A stretch of 64,000 nucleotides of DNA from Rodentibacter caecimuris (GCA_001998905.1 MLAA01000004.1:1-64000); one strand, 5' to 3'. Counted from the stretch's first letter, positions 47,470 to 57,917 are shown. Translations and numbers: made by a program. Notes: a model not told the origin generated them from the sequence alone.

Positions 47470-47976
47470 TTAAACTTGATATTTTGTTTTATCACCAATA
47501 TCAAAATGTAACGGCATACGCCACTTTCGTATCGATACTAACAATAACAACACGCCGACAATAAAAGCAAAAATTTTCACCAATAATTCTTGCCCAAATA
47601 CTATGGATAGCCATAATACTGCAACAAAAATTGGCTGTAAATTCAGTAACGGAACACGAAAACAGAAATATTCTTTAAAACATAACCCGCCTAATGTGAG
47701 CAATGCGCCTCCTAACGCTAATTCCGGTAAACCAAGAACTTGACAAAACAGCCCTATCCAAACGGAAAATTGAAAAACTAAACGGATATGTTTTAGATAA
47801 ATATGTAATGATGAAGCACAACACATTGCTGCAAGTAGTATTCCTAATGAGCCCAGATATGCATTCCAAGGCAAAGTTAAAACCGCTAATGCAGCAATAA
47901 CAAAGCCTGTCCGATAAATAATAACGGTGCCTTTATCCCAATAATCCATTTCTGATTTAATATGCGGATCTGCCAT
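47470..47976 (-). CDS. DUF2301-like integral membrane protein
   Basis: A 168-residue hydrophobic protein with about six membrane segments after a short polar start (MADPHIKSEMDYWDKGTVIIYR) and a polar C-terminus. It resembles the DUF2301/YgjV-type inner-membrane proteins found in Haemophilus. No catalytic residues are evident and I cannot give a function. It stands alone between tRNA-fMet and mpl. Confidence 0.7.
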   Translation of the reverse strand: MADPHIKSEMDYWDKGTVIIYRTGFVIAALAVLTLPWNAYLGSLGILLAAMCCASSLHIYLKHIRLVFQFSVWIGLFCQVLGLPELALGGALLTLGGLCFKEYFCFRVPLLNLQPIFVAVLWLSIVFGQELLVKIFAFIVGVLLLLVSIRKWRMPLHFDIGDKTKYQV

Positions 47977-48232
47977 AATTTTCTCCTTAATATTTAAAAT
48001 GTAATAGCCGAATTTTAAATTATTTGCAGTATTATTATGTAACTAACCAATAAAACCAGCACGATAGAGACACCGCGCCTTGCTTGACTTACCTTTATCC
48101 CTATTGAAATAGCTTATTTCCAATATGAATACGACATGGCTTCGCGCTTAATCGAAAACTAAAGTCTATACAACTCCTACATAATACCGATTCTTTGCAT
48201 TTTTTGACCGCACTTTGAATATATATAAATCA

Positions 48233-49603
48233 TTATTGTGCTATTTTCTGCTGAAGTTTATCTAACAATTTTTGGTGAATACCGCCAAAACTGCCATTTG
48301 ACATGACTAAAATATGATCTGTTGGTTTCGCTTCTGCAACAATCATATCCGTTAATTTATCAAGGTTCCCAGACCAATACGCTGGCTGAATACAATCATT
48401 AACGATTTCCACCACATCCCAAGAAATATTATCAGGTTGAAAGATGAAAACAATATCCGCTCGTCCTAAAGTTGGCGCTATTTCGCTTTTGTGTATCCCC
48501 ATTTTCATTGTATTTGAACGTGGTTCTAGCACAGCAATAATTCGCTCACGTCCACCGATTTTGTCACGTAATGCGGTCAATGTCGCCAAAATGGCCTCGG
48601 GATGGTGGGCGAAATCATCATAAACAGTAATACTATTGACTGTTCCTTTTATTTCCAAACGCCGTTTAGCATTAATAAAACTTCCCAGAGCTAAACAAGC
48701 TTGCTCTATTCCTATTCCAATATGATGTGCCGCACTAATTGCCATTAATGCATTATGCATATTATGCTGCCCAACAATCCCCCAATTCACTTCCGCTACT
48801 TTATGTCCTTCATAATATACGGCGAATTGCGAGCAATCATTATTTATACGTTCAGCATACCACTGATGATTTTTACCTAGAAATTGTCTTTCTGACCAAC
48901 ATCCCATAGCCAGTGTTTCTTTTACATTTTGTTCATCGGCAAAAGATAAAATGCGCCCGTTAGAAGCAATCGTCCGAATCATATGGTGGAATTGACGCTG
49001 AATCGCTTTTAAATCATCAAAAATATCTGCGTGATCAAAACTAAGATTATTAATAATTAAAGTTTTAGGATTGTAATGAACAAACTTTGAACGTTTATCA
49101 AAAAATGCAGTATCATATTCATCAGCTTCAATTACAAAAAAGCGGCTTTCTCCCAACCTGGCGGAAATGCCAAAATTACCGGCAATACCACCAATCAAAA
49201 ATCCCGGATTTAATCCGCATTGATCTAAAATCCAAGCTAGCATTCCCGTAGTAGTAGTTTTTCCGTGTGTTCCCGATACGGCAAGAACCCAACGATCTCG
49301 TAATAAATAATCATGCAACCATTGCGGTCCCGAAGTATAAGGCACTGCGTTTTCCAAAATATATTCAACACAAGGGTTACCACGTTTTATCGCATTACCG
49401 ATAATCACTATATCCGGAGCCGGTTGGAGCTGTTCAATATCATAATTTGGAATGATATCAATACCTTGTTCGGTCAAAAACGTACTCATAGGAGGATAAA
49501 CATTTATATCTGATCCGGTTACTTTAAACCCCATTTGTTTAGCAATTACAGCCACTCCTCCCATAAAAGTACCGCAAATACCAAGAATATGGATATGTTT
49601 CAT
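48233..49603 (-). CDS. mpl: Murein peptide ligase Mpl
   Basis: Joins recycled L-Ala-gamma-D-Glu-meso-DAP to UDP-N-acetylmuramate, returning peptidoglycan fragments to synthesis. 456 residues of the Mur ligase family, with HILGICGTFMGG at the start, the ATP loop SGTHGKTTTTGM near 113, and NLSFDHADIFDDL and DDFAHHPEAI further on. Length and motifs match E. coli Mpl. It is monocistronic. Confidence 0.96.
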   Translation of the reverse strand: MKHIHILGICGTFMGGVAVIAKQMGFKVTGSDINVYPPMSTFLTEQGIDIIPNYDIEQLQPAPDIVIIGNAIKRGNPCVEYILENAVPYTSGPQWLHDYLLRDRWVLAVSGTHGKTTTTGMLAWILDQCGLNPGFLIGGIAGNFGISARLGESRFFVIEADEYDTAFFDKRSKFVHYNPKTLIINNLSFDHADIFDDLKAIQRQFHHMIRTIASNGRILSFADEQNVKETLAMGCWSERQFLGKNHQWYAERINNDCSQFAVYYEGHKVAEVNWGIVGQHNMHNALMAISAAHHIGIGIEQACLALGSFINAKRRLEIKGTVNSITVYDDFAHHPEAILATLTALRDKIGGRERIIAVLEPRSNTMKMGIHKSEIAPTLGRADIVFIFQPDNISWDVVEIVNDCIQPAYWSGNLDKLTDMIVAEAKPTDHILVMSNGSFGGIHQKLLDKLQQKIAQ

Positions 49604-49758
49604 TTTTTATCTCTAATGTTAAAAGTAAAATTTATCGGCTATAATAAAACAAGTTCAAAAATGAGTAAATCATTCTGAACCCTTAAACTAAAGTCCCGGT
49701 CCGAAATACGCTGACTTCAGTATTCTAATCTATTTAACCACAAAAAAAGGAATAAATA

Positions 49759-50298
49759 ATGAAAGCAACAAAACTACTTTTAGTAACCTTACTTACTAGT
49801 ATCGCCGTTACCCTAACTGCTTGTAATGAAAAAGAGCAGAAAACAGAAAGCACACCTCAAACACAAACCTCTACCGCTCCGGAAGTAACCACTCCAGCAA
49901 CACAAACAGAAAAAACGCCTATTGAACAATTTAATAGTTCAGTCAAAATTTCAGTAAAATCGCGCACTATTTTACAAAACGATCAAAAAGAGCGTGCTAT
50001 CGCTTTTGTTTATGAAATCCAAAATTTAACGGATAAACCTATTGTTGCACTCCATTGGGCATCCGCATATAGCGTAAACGACCAAATTCTCTATGCTCAA
50101 AATTTCCCATTGACATTTGAAAAACCAATTCCGGCAAAAGGTACCGAAACCGTTACTGGTACAGTTCCTGCCTCAAACATTCTGGAACAAAATCGTGAAT
50201 TGGCATTAAACCCTGAAGCACAAGTGAATACTGTTATTGGCGCTTATCAAGTTACCTTTGCTGATGGTTCTTCTATTGTTGTAGCAAAACCGGAATAA
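49759..50298 (+). CDS. Predicted lipoprotein of unknown function
   Basis: 179 residues with a lipoprotein signal (LLLVTLLTSIAVTLTAC, lipobox LTAC, Cys22). A low-complexity Thr/Glu/Gln/Pro linker to about residue 58 and a beta-rich domain follow (SVKISVKSRTILQNDQKERAIAFVYEIQNLTDKPI). The domain looks like the FxLD/DUF4352-type immunoglobulin fold seen in small lipoproteins, but I do not recognise the family. GGA precedes the ATG and it has its own terminator. Confidence 0.75.
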   Translation: MKATKLLLVTLLTSIAVTLTACNEKEQKTESTPQTQTSTAPEVTTPATQTEKTPIEQFNSSVKISVKSRTILQNDQKERAIAFVYEIQNLTDKPIVALHWASAYSVNDQILYAQNFPLTFEKPIPAKGTETVTGTVPASNILEQNRELALNPEAQVNTVIGAYQVTFADGSSIVVAKPE

Positions 50299-50313
50299 TT
50301 TCTCTGAAAAAAA

Positions 50314-50340
50314 GCGTTGTGGAAACCGCAACGCTTTTTT
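50314..50340 (+). terminator. Terminator of the lipoprotein gene
   Basis: GCGTTGTGG (50314-50322) and CCGCAACGC (50326-50334), one G-U pair, loop AAA, then six U residues. The A-run before it could also let it serve tldD from the other side. Confidence 0.9.
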
Positions 50341-50355
50341 ATATCTATACTAAAA

Positions 50356-51801
50356 TCAATTCGTACCACCAACAGTAATTTCATCAATTTTGAGTGCTGG
50401 CTGCCCAATACCGACCGGAACACTTTGTCCGTCTTTACCACATACACCGATTCCTAAATCAATCTCTAACTTATCCGCTACCATTGAGATTTTCTGCATA
50501 ACATCAATACCACTACCGATTAATGTTGCGCCTTTGACCGGTCTGGTTATTTTTCCTTTTTCAATGAGATAGGCCTCTGAAGTAGAAAACACAAATTTTC
50601 CAGATGTAATATCAACTTGTCCTCCGCCAAAATGCGGTGCATAAATTCCGCGATCAACAGAGGCAATCAAATCTTCAAACTTACTTTTTCCCGCCAACAT
50701 ATAAGTATTTGTCATTCGAGGCATAGGAATATGTGCATAGGATTCTCTACGCCCGTTACCAGTAGGCATAACCCCCATTAAACGAGCATTCATTTTATCT
50801 TGCATATAGCCCTGTAAAATACCGTCTTTAATCAACACATTACATTGACTTGGTACCCCTTCATCATCAATCGTCAAGGAGCCACGACGATTAGGTAATG
50901 TCCCGTCATCTACAATAGTACAAAGCGGAGAAGTAACCTGTTCACCGACTCTTCCACTAAACAACGAACTTCCTTTACGATTAAAATCACCTTCCAGTCC
51001 ATGTCCCACTGCTTCGTGCAAAAGAACTCCCGGCCAGCCGGAACCAAGCACAACTGGCATTAACCCAGCAGGTGCAGCAACGGCTTCCAGATTTACTAAA
51101 GCCTGACGTACCGCCTCTTTAGCAAAGGCAACAGCACGAATATCACCATCAACCGTATCCAAAAACCATTCCAATCCGAAACGTCCACCAGCGCCACAAC
51201 TTCCTCGTTCTCGCTTACCATCATGTTCTACCAAAACACTAACTGACAAACGAACCAAAGGACGAATATCCGCAGCTAAAGTGCCGTCAGTAGCGACAAC
51301 TAATACTTCTTCATAGACAGAACTTAAACTGGCAGATACCTTAGTAACCCTAGCATCAACAGCTCTTGCGGTTCTATCCACTAAATACAATAATTCAATT
51401 TTTTTCTCTTTGTTCAAACTATCCAACGGATTAACTGCAGCATAACGCATTATTGGTTGCACAGGATTAAACACTTGTGATGAAAAATAATTTTGGTGAG
51501 ACTGAGCGATACCTTTAACTGCAACGGCACATTGTTGTAGCGAAATTAAATTAATTTGATCAGAATAAGCAAATCCAGTTTTTTCACCTGATATGGCTCG
51601 GACACCGACTCCGCGATCTATATGAAATCCGCCCTCTTTAATAATACTATCCTCTAAAACCCAAATTTCATCTTGGCTTAATTGAAAATAGAGATCTGCA
51701 TAATCAACATGTCGATGAGACATCAGATCAAAGACATTAAATAAATCATTAGTTGATAAGGCGCTCTGCCCTAACAAGCTATCTGTTACTTTGTTTAACA
51801 T
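50356..51801 (-). CDS. tldD: Metalloprotease TldD
   Basis: The zinc-bearing subunit of the TldD/TldE peptidase. 481 residues with the active-site [11 protein letters not shown] motif (HExxxH) near residue 250 and the family landmarks [14 protein letters not shown] [38 protein letters not shown] and a C-terminal [21 protein letters not shown]. Its partner pmbA is at 21537-22892. The two genes are usually unlinked, as here. Confidence 0.95.
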   Translation of the reverse strand: MLNKVTDSLLGQSALSTNDLFNVFDLMSHRHVDYADLYFQLSQDEIWVLEDSIIKEGGFHIDRGVGVRAISGEKTGFAYSDQINLISLQQCAVAVKGIAQSHQNYFSSQVFNPVQPIMRYAAVNPLDSLNKEKKIELLYLVDRTARAVDARVTKVSASLSSVYEEVLVVATDGTLAADIRPLVRLSVSVLVEHDGKRERGSCGAGGRFGLEWFLDTVDGDIRAVAFAKEAVRQALVNLEAVAAPAGLMPVVLGSGWPGVLLHEAVGHGLEGDFNRKGSSLFSGRVGEQVTSPLCTIVDDGTLPNRRGSLTIDDEGVPSQCNVLIKDGILQGYMQDKMNARLMGVMPTGNGRRESYAHIPMPRMTNTYMLAGKSKFEDLIASVDRGIYAPHFGGGQVDITSGKFVFSTSEAYLIEKGKITRPVKGATLIGSGIDVMQKISMVADKLEIDLGIGVCGKDGQSVPVGIGQPALKIDEITVGGTN

Positions 51802-51906
51802 AATTTTCCGTATAAATTATTAGGTTATATAAACATTCTATTGATGTTTACTTTCATTACCATAAAATTCGCTCTAAATCGACCGCACTTTATGCCATTC
51901 TGATCT

Positions 51907-53943
51907 TTATGATTGCATTACAAAATGCTCACGCAACTGCTGTAGTTGATCTCTCACTGCAGCAGCTTTCTCAAATTCCAAATCCTGAGCATATTTATAC
52001 ATTTGCTGTTCAAGCTTTTTAACCTGTAATTGATATTCTTTCGGCGTTTTAGGAATAGTATAAAGTGTGCCCGACTCTTCGACTGTTTTAATTTTGTTTT
52101 TAGATTTAATTTTTTGATTCGTACCTTGTCCGATATCTAATAATTCACCAACTTTTTTATTTAATGCTTTCGGTATAATGCCTTTCTCTTGATTATAGCG
52201 TATCTGTTTTTCCCGTCGACGGTTTGTCTCTGTAATCGCTTTTTCCATTGATTTTGTTACAGAATCCGCATACAAAATAGCCTTCCCTTTGAGATTTCGT
52301 GCCGCTCGCCCAATAGTTTGAATAAGTGAACGTTCCGAGCGTAAAAAACCTTCTTTATCAGCATCTAAAATTGCCACCAGAGAAACTTCCGGAATATCTA
52401 GCCCTTCACGCAATAGGTTAATACCAACCAATACATCAAATTCACCTAAACGTAAATCACGAATAATTTCAACCCGTTCCACCGTATCAATATCTGAGTG
52501 TAAATATCGCACGCGAATTCCATGCTCATCCAAATAATCGGTTAAATCTTCCGCCATTTTTTTAGTTAATGTGGTAACCAAAACCCGCTCATTTTGATCA
52601 GCCCTTTGACGCGCTTCAGATAAAAGATCATCTACTTGAATTAAAACCGGACGGATTTCAATTTCCGGATCAAGCAATCCAGTAGGCCGAACAACTTGAT
52701 CGATAATTTCCGTTCCCGATTTCTCTAATTCATAAGGACCAGGGGTTGCCGAAACATAAATAGTTTGTGGAGCCAAACGTTCAAATTCTTCAAAGCGCAA
52801 CGGCCGATTATCTAATGCAGACGGTAAACGAAATCCATATTCTACTAAAGTTTCTTTACGCGATCGATCTCCTCGGTACATTCCACCAATTTGTGGAACC
52901 GTAACATGAGATTCATCGATAATCAACAATGCATCAGAAGGCATATAATCAAATAATGTCGGAGGAGGCTCGCCTTCATTACGACCAGATAAATAACGTG
53001 AATAATTTTCGATACCAGAACAATAACCTAATTCATTCATCATTTCGATATCAAATTGCGTTCGCTGAGTGATCCGCTGTTCCTCAAGAAGTTTATTATC
53101 TTTAATAAATTGTTCTCGGCGCCAGGCTAATTCTACTTTGATTTTATCAATTGCGTCTAAAATCCGTTCACGAGGAGTAACATAATGAGTTTTTGGATAA
53201 ATTGTAAAACGAGGCACAGGCCCGAAACTAGTACCGGTTAACGGATCAAATAAGCTCAAACGTTCAATTTCATCATCAAATAGTTCAATTCGTATGGCTT
53301 TATCATCGGATTCGGCAGGAAAAATATCAATAATTTCACCACGAACTCGAAATGTTCCGCGCTGAAAAGATTGGTCATTGCGAGTATACTGTAGTTCGGC
53401 TAACTTTGCCAAAATCTGGCGTTGATTAATAATTGCTCCTGTTTGTAAATGAAGCATCATTTTTAAATAAGAATCAGGATCACCTAAACCATAAATAGCA
53501 GATACGGAAGCCACCACAATGGTATCACGCCGCTCTAGAAAAGATTTCGTCGCAGACAAACGCATTTGTTCAATTTGATCATTAATCGAAGCGTCTTTTT
53601 CAATAAATGTATCACTACTTGGAACATAAGCCTCGGGCTGATAATAGTCATAATAAGATACGAAGTATTCCACCGCATTTTCAGGGAAAAAAGCTTTCAT
53701 TTCCGCATAAAGTTGTGCTGCTAAGGTTTTATTTGGTGCAAGCAACATTGCCGGACGATTTAACGTTGCAATAACATTGGCAATTGTGAAAGTTTTTCCT
53801 GACCCAGTAACCCCTAATAAGGTTTGGTGTGCCAATCCATCATTGAGATTTTCCACGAGTTTTTCGATAGCTTGGGGCTGATCACCGGAAGGTTTGAAAT
53901 CAGAGTGAAGGACAAAAGGTTTACTATTAATTCTAGGCTTCAT
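51907..53943 (-). CDS. uvrB: Excinuclease ABC subunit B
   Basis: The damage-verifying helicase-like subunit of nucleotide excision repair. About 678 residues from the ATG at 53943 ([20 protein letters not shown]). An in-frame start at 53991 would add 16 residues not seen in homologues and overlaps an uptake signal. Walker [11 protein letters not shown], the beta-hairpin [40 protein letters not shown] and the C-terminal UVR motif ([20 protein letters not shown]) are all present. It is monocistronic. Confidence 0.97.
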   Translation of the reverse strand: MKPRINSKPFVLHSDFKPSGDQPQAIEKLVENLNDGLAHQTLLGVTGSGKTFTIANVIATLNRPAMLLAPNKTLAAQLYAEMKAFFPENAVEYFVSYYDYYQPEAYVPSSDTFIEKDASINDQIEQMRLSATKSFLERRDTIVVASVSAIYGLGDPDSYLKMMLHLQTGAIINQRQILAKLAELQYTRNDQSFQRGTFRVRGEIIDIFPAESDDKAIRIELFDDEIERLSLFDPLTGTSFGPVPRFTIYPKTHYVTPRERILDAIDKIKVELAWRREQFIKDNKLLEEQRITQRTQFDIEMMNELGYCSGIENYSRYLSGRNEGEPPPTLFDYMPSDALLIIDESHVTVPQIGGMYRGDRSRKETLVEYGFRLPSALDNRPLRFEEFERLAPQTIYVSATPGPYELEKSGTEIIDQVVRPTGLLDPEIEIRPVLIQVDDLLSEARQRADQNERVLVTTLTKKMAEDLTDYLDEHGIRVRYLHSDIDTVERVEIIRDLRLGEFDVLVGINLLREGLDIPEVSLVAILDADKEGFLRSERSLIQTIGRAARNLKGKAILYADSVTKSMEKAITETNRRREKQIRYNQEKGIIPKALNKKVGELLDIGQGTNQKIKSKNKIKTVEESGTLYTIPKTPKEYQLQVKKLEQQMYKYAQDLEFEKAAAVRDQLQQLREHFVMQS

Positions 53944-54206
53944 AAAAGTGCGGTCAAATTCATCATACTTTTCAGCGATGCATTCTATCACAAAAATTTC
54001 CTGATCCTGAACAATAAAAAATCTAGGTTTTACACAGACTTAGCATTGTCAAGCCAAGATAGTCGAAAAAATTAATTTTTTTTCATCTTTTTTTCTGGAC
54101 TTATTGTAACTTATTGAAAAATAAGAATATGTTATTTTGCAATCAATTTGATGATAGACATTGATCCTTTCAGTGTTCATCAGTAATGAGCAATCTTCTA
54201 ACAAAA

Positions 54207-54241
54207 CAATCCACAAAGTTATACACAGGCTCTGTGGATAG
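54207..54241. promoter_or_regulatory. Cluster of DnaA-box-like sequences
   Basis: Within 35 bases: CAATCCACA (54207-54215, two mismatches to TTATCCACA), TTATACACA (54219-54227, perfect TTATNCACA) and TGTGGATAG (54233-54241, reverse, one mismatch). The flanks (54060-54340) are very AT-rich. dnaA, dnaN and gidA are not here, so this is more likely a DnaA-titration or reactivation site than oriC. Confidence 0.45.
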
Positions 54242-54336
54242 AAAAATTTCTATAAATCCTCATAAAAATACTTACTTGATCCTATTGATGTTTTTTTGAT
54301 TTTTATTCATTCCTTAAAAATTTTTTCATTTTGACG

Positions 54337-54365
54337 TTGACAAAAGGGAACGAGATCACTAAAAT
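54337..54365 (+). promoter_or_regulatory. tRNA-Asn promoter
   Basis: TTGACA (54337-54342), 17 bases, TAAAAT (54360-54365), then a GC-rich discriminator (TCGCGCC). Confidence 0.8.
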
Positions 54366-54396
54366 TCGCGCCACTTCCTTAGTGATATAAGTTTAT

Positions 54397-54472
54397 TCCT
54401 CCTTAGTTCAGTCGGTAGAACGGCGGACTGTTAATCCGTATGTCGCTGGTTCAAGTCCAGCAGGAGGAGCCA
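54397..54472 (+). tRNA. tRNA-Asn (anticodon GTT)
   Basis: A 76-base cloverleaf with encoded CCA: acceptor TCCTCCT/AGGAGGA, D-loop AGTTCAGTCGGTAGA, anticodon loop CTGTTAA and T-arm GCTGGTTCAAGTCCAGC. Confidence 0.97.
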
Positions 54473-54537
54473 ATTTTCTTTTGATCTAAAATGTGTTTGT
54501 CTCCTTTTACGCATTTTAAATAAACAATCAAAAGACT

Positions 54538-54564
54538 TTAGCCCACATGATGGGCTAATTTTTT
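54538..54564 (+). terminator. tRNA-Asn terminator
   Basis: TTAGCCCA (54538-54545) and TGGGCTAA (54551-54558) followed by six U residues. Confidence 0.85.
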
Positions 54565-54734
54565 GTAGTGATTGGTCTTTCTATATTTAGCAACGATTTG
54601 GGAAATTTAAATCTTCATTAAGAAGAAGTTGCCTATTCTAAATAAAAACAATTGTGCCATAATATATTAAAGCGAAGAGCAAGCTAGCTCTCCCTACCTT
54701 GTTAAATTATACACTTGTCATATAAAATTGCATT

Positions 54735-55724
54735 TTAACCGATTATTGCTGCTCCGCCTCTAACAGGTAAAGTGGAAGCATACAGCAGACTTGTCGCAAA
54801 AAAGATCATAATTGACCCCGCAAGTAGTTTCCCCCATATTGAACCTTGTTGAACAAATTTCGGCGAACCGTACCAATTTCCTAGCTTTATTGCTGTTTTC
54901 CGTGCATAAATCACCAATAAAGCAAAAGCAGACAATGTTAATCCCGTACCAAAAGACATTACTAATGCCGCTAAAATTCCCCAAAAATAAAGATCTAGCA
55001 TATAAGACAAAAATAAGATAAATATTGCCCCCGAACAAGGGCGCATACCAATACTTAAAATAATTAAACATTTTGAACGCCAATCCTGAGCCAATTGTAA
55101 TTGATGATTATCAGGCAAATGTTGATGTCCACAAGAACAATAATTTGCAACAAAAGTGCGGTCATTTTTGACAATATTTTTTATTGGCGATAATGGTGCT
55201 GAATTAATCCGATTAATCTTCAGACGTTTTGTCTTCTTACTCAGCCAAAACTTCAGTAAGCTTTGATAACACCAGAAAAATCCAAGCAATAGGAGTAATA
55301 TAAATGCACTGCGTTCCAACCATAATTGGCTCAATTTAAAATAGCTTGAAGATAGTTTGAGCACAACAACAAGAACGGAGGTTGCCATAATGGCAACTAT
55401 TCCTTGCACTAATGAGGACAAAAAGCTTAACCCCATTGCATTTTTAAGTCGAGATTGATGAGTAGAAAGATAGCTTCCGATAATAAATTTACCATGGCCC
55501 GGCCCTACAGCATGCAACACACCATAACAAAAACTCACGACAATTAACCAAACTCCGGCAATTTGCGTATCTTGATCCTTAATTTGATGCAGATACCCGG
55601 ACATCAGCTGATTAATAACTTTTTGCCACTGTGCCACTTGTATGAATAGCCATGGACCACCCCAAAAAATTATTCCGATCAATAAGCACAGAATCAGTAA
55701 ATTTTTATTCCATTTCATCTTCAA
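54735..55724 (-). CDS. zevB: ZevB, zinc-acquisition membrane protein (NicO/RcnA-like)
   Basis: A 329-residue inner-membrane protein of the nickel/cobalt-transporter (NicO) family. A signal-like first segment is followed by GVLHAVGPGHGKFIIGSYLSTH with the family His/Asp-type residues, a Cys/His-rich cytoplasmic loop (NYCSCGHQHLPDNHQ) and GMRPCSGAIFILFLSYML. The H. influenzae counterpart is ZevB (HI1248), which together with ZevA supports growth at low zinc. It starts one base after the zevA stop. Older annotations call it a nickel or cobalt transporter. Confidence 0.85.
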   Translation of the reverse strand: MKMKWNKNLLILCLLIGIIFWGGPWLFIQVAQWQKVINQLMSGYLHQIKDQDTQIAGVWLIVVSFCYGVLHAVGPGHGKFIIGSYLSTHQSRLKNAMGLSFLSSLVQGIVAIMATSVLVVVLKLSSSYFKLSQLWLERSAFILLLLLGFFWCYQSLLKFWLSKKTKRLKINRINSAPLSPIKNIVKNDRTFVANYCSCGHQHLPDNHQLQLAQDWRSKCLIILSIGMRPCSGAIFILFLSYMLDLYFWGILAALVMSFGTGLTLSAFALLVIYARKTAIKLGNWYGSPKFVQQGSIWGKLLAGSIMIFFATSLLYASTLPVRGGAAIIG

Positions 55725-56357
55725 TTACTCACATTTTATTTGTAATTCTTGAGCAAAAATGCGGCCTAAAGAATCATCTTCATTGCGCTGATTTTTATCC
55801 AATGAAGAGGCATAACGGCGAATTTTATCATCAACATTCGGATCAATAATTTTTCCTTGGCAATGTGCCGGTAGTGAAGAAAAATCAATAGCTTGCATTG
55901 TTGATTCTGGATAAACCATAGCGACATAATAGCTACTGTCATAGGTTTTCAAAGTCAATTTAGTTTTTCTCAACGGCTGTGGCTTTGCTAATAATAGATC
56001 AAAGTAATACTCTACCTGCGATCCGATCTCTTTCATTCCATAATTCTCCGGTTGCCGCTTATATTTAATTTTATTATTATTTTTATCGAAAAAATAACTA
56101 AAGTAATGCTCATTAACAATATTTTGCATTATGTCATCAACTAACTTTTGTTCTTCTTCATTATTCCCCTTAGCTAAGGCTAAATCATATAGTACAGCTG
56201 AAGAACTGGCTTCATCCAAGCGCCAACGCATACTAAATCCGATTAACTGTTGATTTTCCACTTTTGGAACCGTGTACATATCAATAAATGCGTGCGGATG
56301 CGCTAAAGCATAGGAAGCTCGCAAAAAAAGAATAAGTACTATTAATATTTTCTTCAT
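55725..56357 (-). CDS. zevA: ZevA, periplasmic zinc-binding protein (DUF1007)
   Basis: 210 residues with a signal peptide (cleavage after ALA, about 19) and a mature N-terminus HPHAFIDMY whose His residues suit metal binding. The DUF1007 fold follows, ending with a Cys pair (LPAHCQGK and QIKCE). The H. influenzae counterpart HI1249 is ZevA. It forms an operon with zevB without a gap. A perfect FNR box lies about 100 bases upstream but is better placed for the divergent small-RNA candidate. Confidence 0.85.
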   Translation of the reverse strand: MKKILIVLILFLRASYALAHPHAFIDMYTVPKVENQQLIGFSMRWRLDEASSSAVLYDLALAKGNNEEEQKLVDDIMQNIVNEHYFSYFFDKNNNKIKYKRQPENYGMKEIGSQVEYYFDLLLAKPQPLRKTKLTLKTYDSSYYVAMVYPESTMQAIDFSSLPAHCQGKIIDPNVDDKIRRYASSLDKNQRNEDDSLGRIFAQELQIKCE

Positions 56358-56451
56358 CGTCTCTCCTTTAAAAAAGGAAGGATTTTAGCACAATGCCATT
56401 AACGCCCCAAATTCTAGAAACATAAGGGGAGATTTAAAAAACCTATAAAAC

Positions 56452-56465
56452 TTGATCTAAATCAA
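56452..56465. promoter_or_regulatory. FNR box
   Basis: TTGATCTAAATCAA is a perfect TTGAT-N4-ATCAA site. Its centre (56458.5) is about 61 bases upstream of the start predicted from the plus-strand promoter TTGTTT (56485-56490), 16 bases, TATTAT (56507-56512). Confidence 0.75.
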
Positions 56466-56518
56466 CAGAACAATTTTTATTCTATTGTTTCTCATAGAAA
56501 TATCTGTATTATACCGTT

Positions 56519-56618
56519 CGTCAAGTAATTGCTTGATATCGTAAAGTTCCTAAATAAAATAATCATAATAAATATAGCTAAACTACTTTCCTACCACCCT
56601 TTTCTGGGTGGTTTTTTT
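56519..56618 (+). ncRNA. Candidate FNR-activated small RNA (FnrS-like in design)
   Basis: A roughly 100-base transcript is predicted from the promoter 56485-56512 to a strong terminator: CCACCC (56594-56599), GGGTGG (56606-56611), seven U. The transcript has a 5' hairpin (TCAAG / CTTGA around 56521-56536), an unstructured AU-rich middle and a pyrimidine-rich stretch CTACTTTCCTACC just before the terminator that could pair with Shine-Dalgarno sequences. It has no reading frame of note. FNR control and the UUUCC-type seed recall enterobacterial FnrS, but I see no direct sequence match. Confidence 0.5.
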
Positions 56619-56990
56619 ATAGAAAAAAGATAGGTTCCAATACTCTTTTCGATAATCAATATTAAAAAACCAAAAGTCGGGCTATTTTCCTAGCTTTATA
56701 AGCTTAACTATATCAATAGATTAAAAAAGGGCACTATACATAGCTCCCTTTTATACTTATTTGAATAATAGCGTTAAAATTTATGCTGAAACAATCTTGT
56801 AATCATTGGTATTAACAATAAATAGCCTAACGGTGGCAAACAATCCTTGCCAAGAAGAATACAACCCGATAAGTGATATATTCAGTAATTCCGTAATAAC
56901 TTTATTAGGTAAGGTTTGAGTTCATTGTAATGCGTAAATGCACACCTCAAAAGTTGTCCTACACAACAGCAACATAGTTTCCAAACTATG
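56619..56990. other. Non-coding stretch with hairpins, downstream of the siderophore operon
   Basis: No gene is supported. A stem AAAAGGG...CCCTTTT with inner CTA/TAG (56725-56752) is followed by a U-run on the minus strand. A second stem CATAGTTT / AAACTATG lies at about 56970-56987, just after the stop of the gene at 56991. Both probably serve as terminators of the minus-strand ABC operon. Confidence 0.5.
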
Positions 56991-57902
56991 CTATTTTTCG
57001 ACCGCACTTTCAATTTCTTGTGCCATCATTTCCATTGATTGCAAACCACCAAATGCCAAATACCAATTTGCCGCATTCAAATAAACAATGCGATTATTTT
57101 TATAAGCATCGGTTTGTCGAATCAATGTATTATCCAATACATGTTGTGCATTATCCACTTTATCGGTAATTGCAGCCGTACGATCCACTACGAATAAATA
57201 ATCCGGATTTTGTTCTACCAGATATTCAAAACCAACACTCATACCATGTGTAGAAGATTTGATATTTTTATCTGTCGGTGTAAAACCGAATTTTTGGTAA
57301 AGCAAAGCATAACGGGAATTATCCCCGAATACACTAATTCGACTCTCATTCACTAAAATCAGTAATGCAGTTTTTCCTTTAACACGTTCTGCAAGCTGTC
57401 TAACTTTTTCATTTAATGCATTCAATTTCTGCTTTGCCAAGTCTTCTTTATTTAAGATCTTTCCAAAAGCTAAAATATTTTGCTCGAAGCTTGGGTAATA
57501 ATTGCGATAGTCAGTTTGAGCAAAAAAGACAGGTGCAATCTCTTTAAATTTTTCTAGAATTTTTTGCTGGCGTGGGGAAAGTACAATTAAATCTGGAGCC
57601 AGCTCATTAATTATCTCAAATGCCGGTTCGTGTAATGTACCAACATTTTGGAATTGATTCGTGCTAAATCCAGATAAGTATGCCGGAACGCTTCCTCCTT
57701 TAGGAAAACCAACAATTTTATTCGCCTCGCCTAAAGCCCGCAAAGTATCGGCAGCAGCAAAATCCAGTGTAACAATACGCTGTGGATTTTTCGGAACTGC
57801 CTGCTTTCCTGCAGCATTCTCGACTTGAAAATAAGCGCCGTTCGCAGCCATTGTTAGACATAAAGTCAATGCGGAAAGCCATTGATATAATATTTTCTTC
57901 AT
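56991..57902 (-). CDS. Siderophore ABC transporter, periplasmic binding protein
   Basis: 303 residues with a signal peptide (cleavage after ANGA, about 23) and the FecB/FatB-type type III binding fold: PKNPQRIVTLDFAAADTLRALG, APDLIVLSPRQQKI and a C-terminal NRIVYLNAANWYLAFGG. Similarity is greatest to the catecholate/iron-siderophore group (CeuE, VctP, YclQ, FatB). It is the last gene of a four-gene operon with two permeases and an ATPase. The exact siderophore cannot be read from sequence. Confidence 0.85.
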   Translation of the reverse strand: MKKILYQWLSALTLCLTMAANGAYFQVENAAGKQAVPKNPQRIVTLDFAAADTLRALGEANKIVGFPKGGSVPAYLSGFSTNQFQNVGTLHEPAFEIINELAPDLIVLSPRQQKILEKFKEIAPVFFAQTDYRNYYPSFEQNILAFGKILNKEDLAKQKLNALNEKVRQLAERVKGKTALLILVNESRISVFGDNSRYALLYQKFGFTPTDKNIKSSTHGMSVGFEYLVEQNPDYLFVVDRTAAITDKVDNAQHVLDNTLIRQTDAYKNNRIVYLNAANWYLAFGGLQSMEMMAQEIESAVEK

Positions 57903-57917
57903 TTGTACATCCTCTTT

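Noticed and set aside
54060..54340. Chromosomal origin of replication
   Set aside because: The DnaA boxes are few, and dnaA, dnaN, mnmG and rpmH are absent; a titration site is more likely.
56404..56465. FNR box as activator of zevA
   Set aside because: Possible minus-strand -10 boxes give distances of about 45-54 bases, which fit poorly, while the plus-strand promoter fits at about 61.
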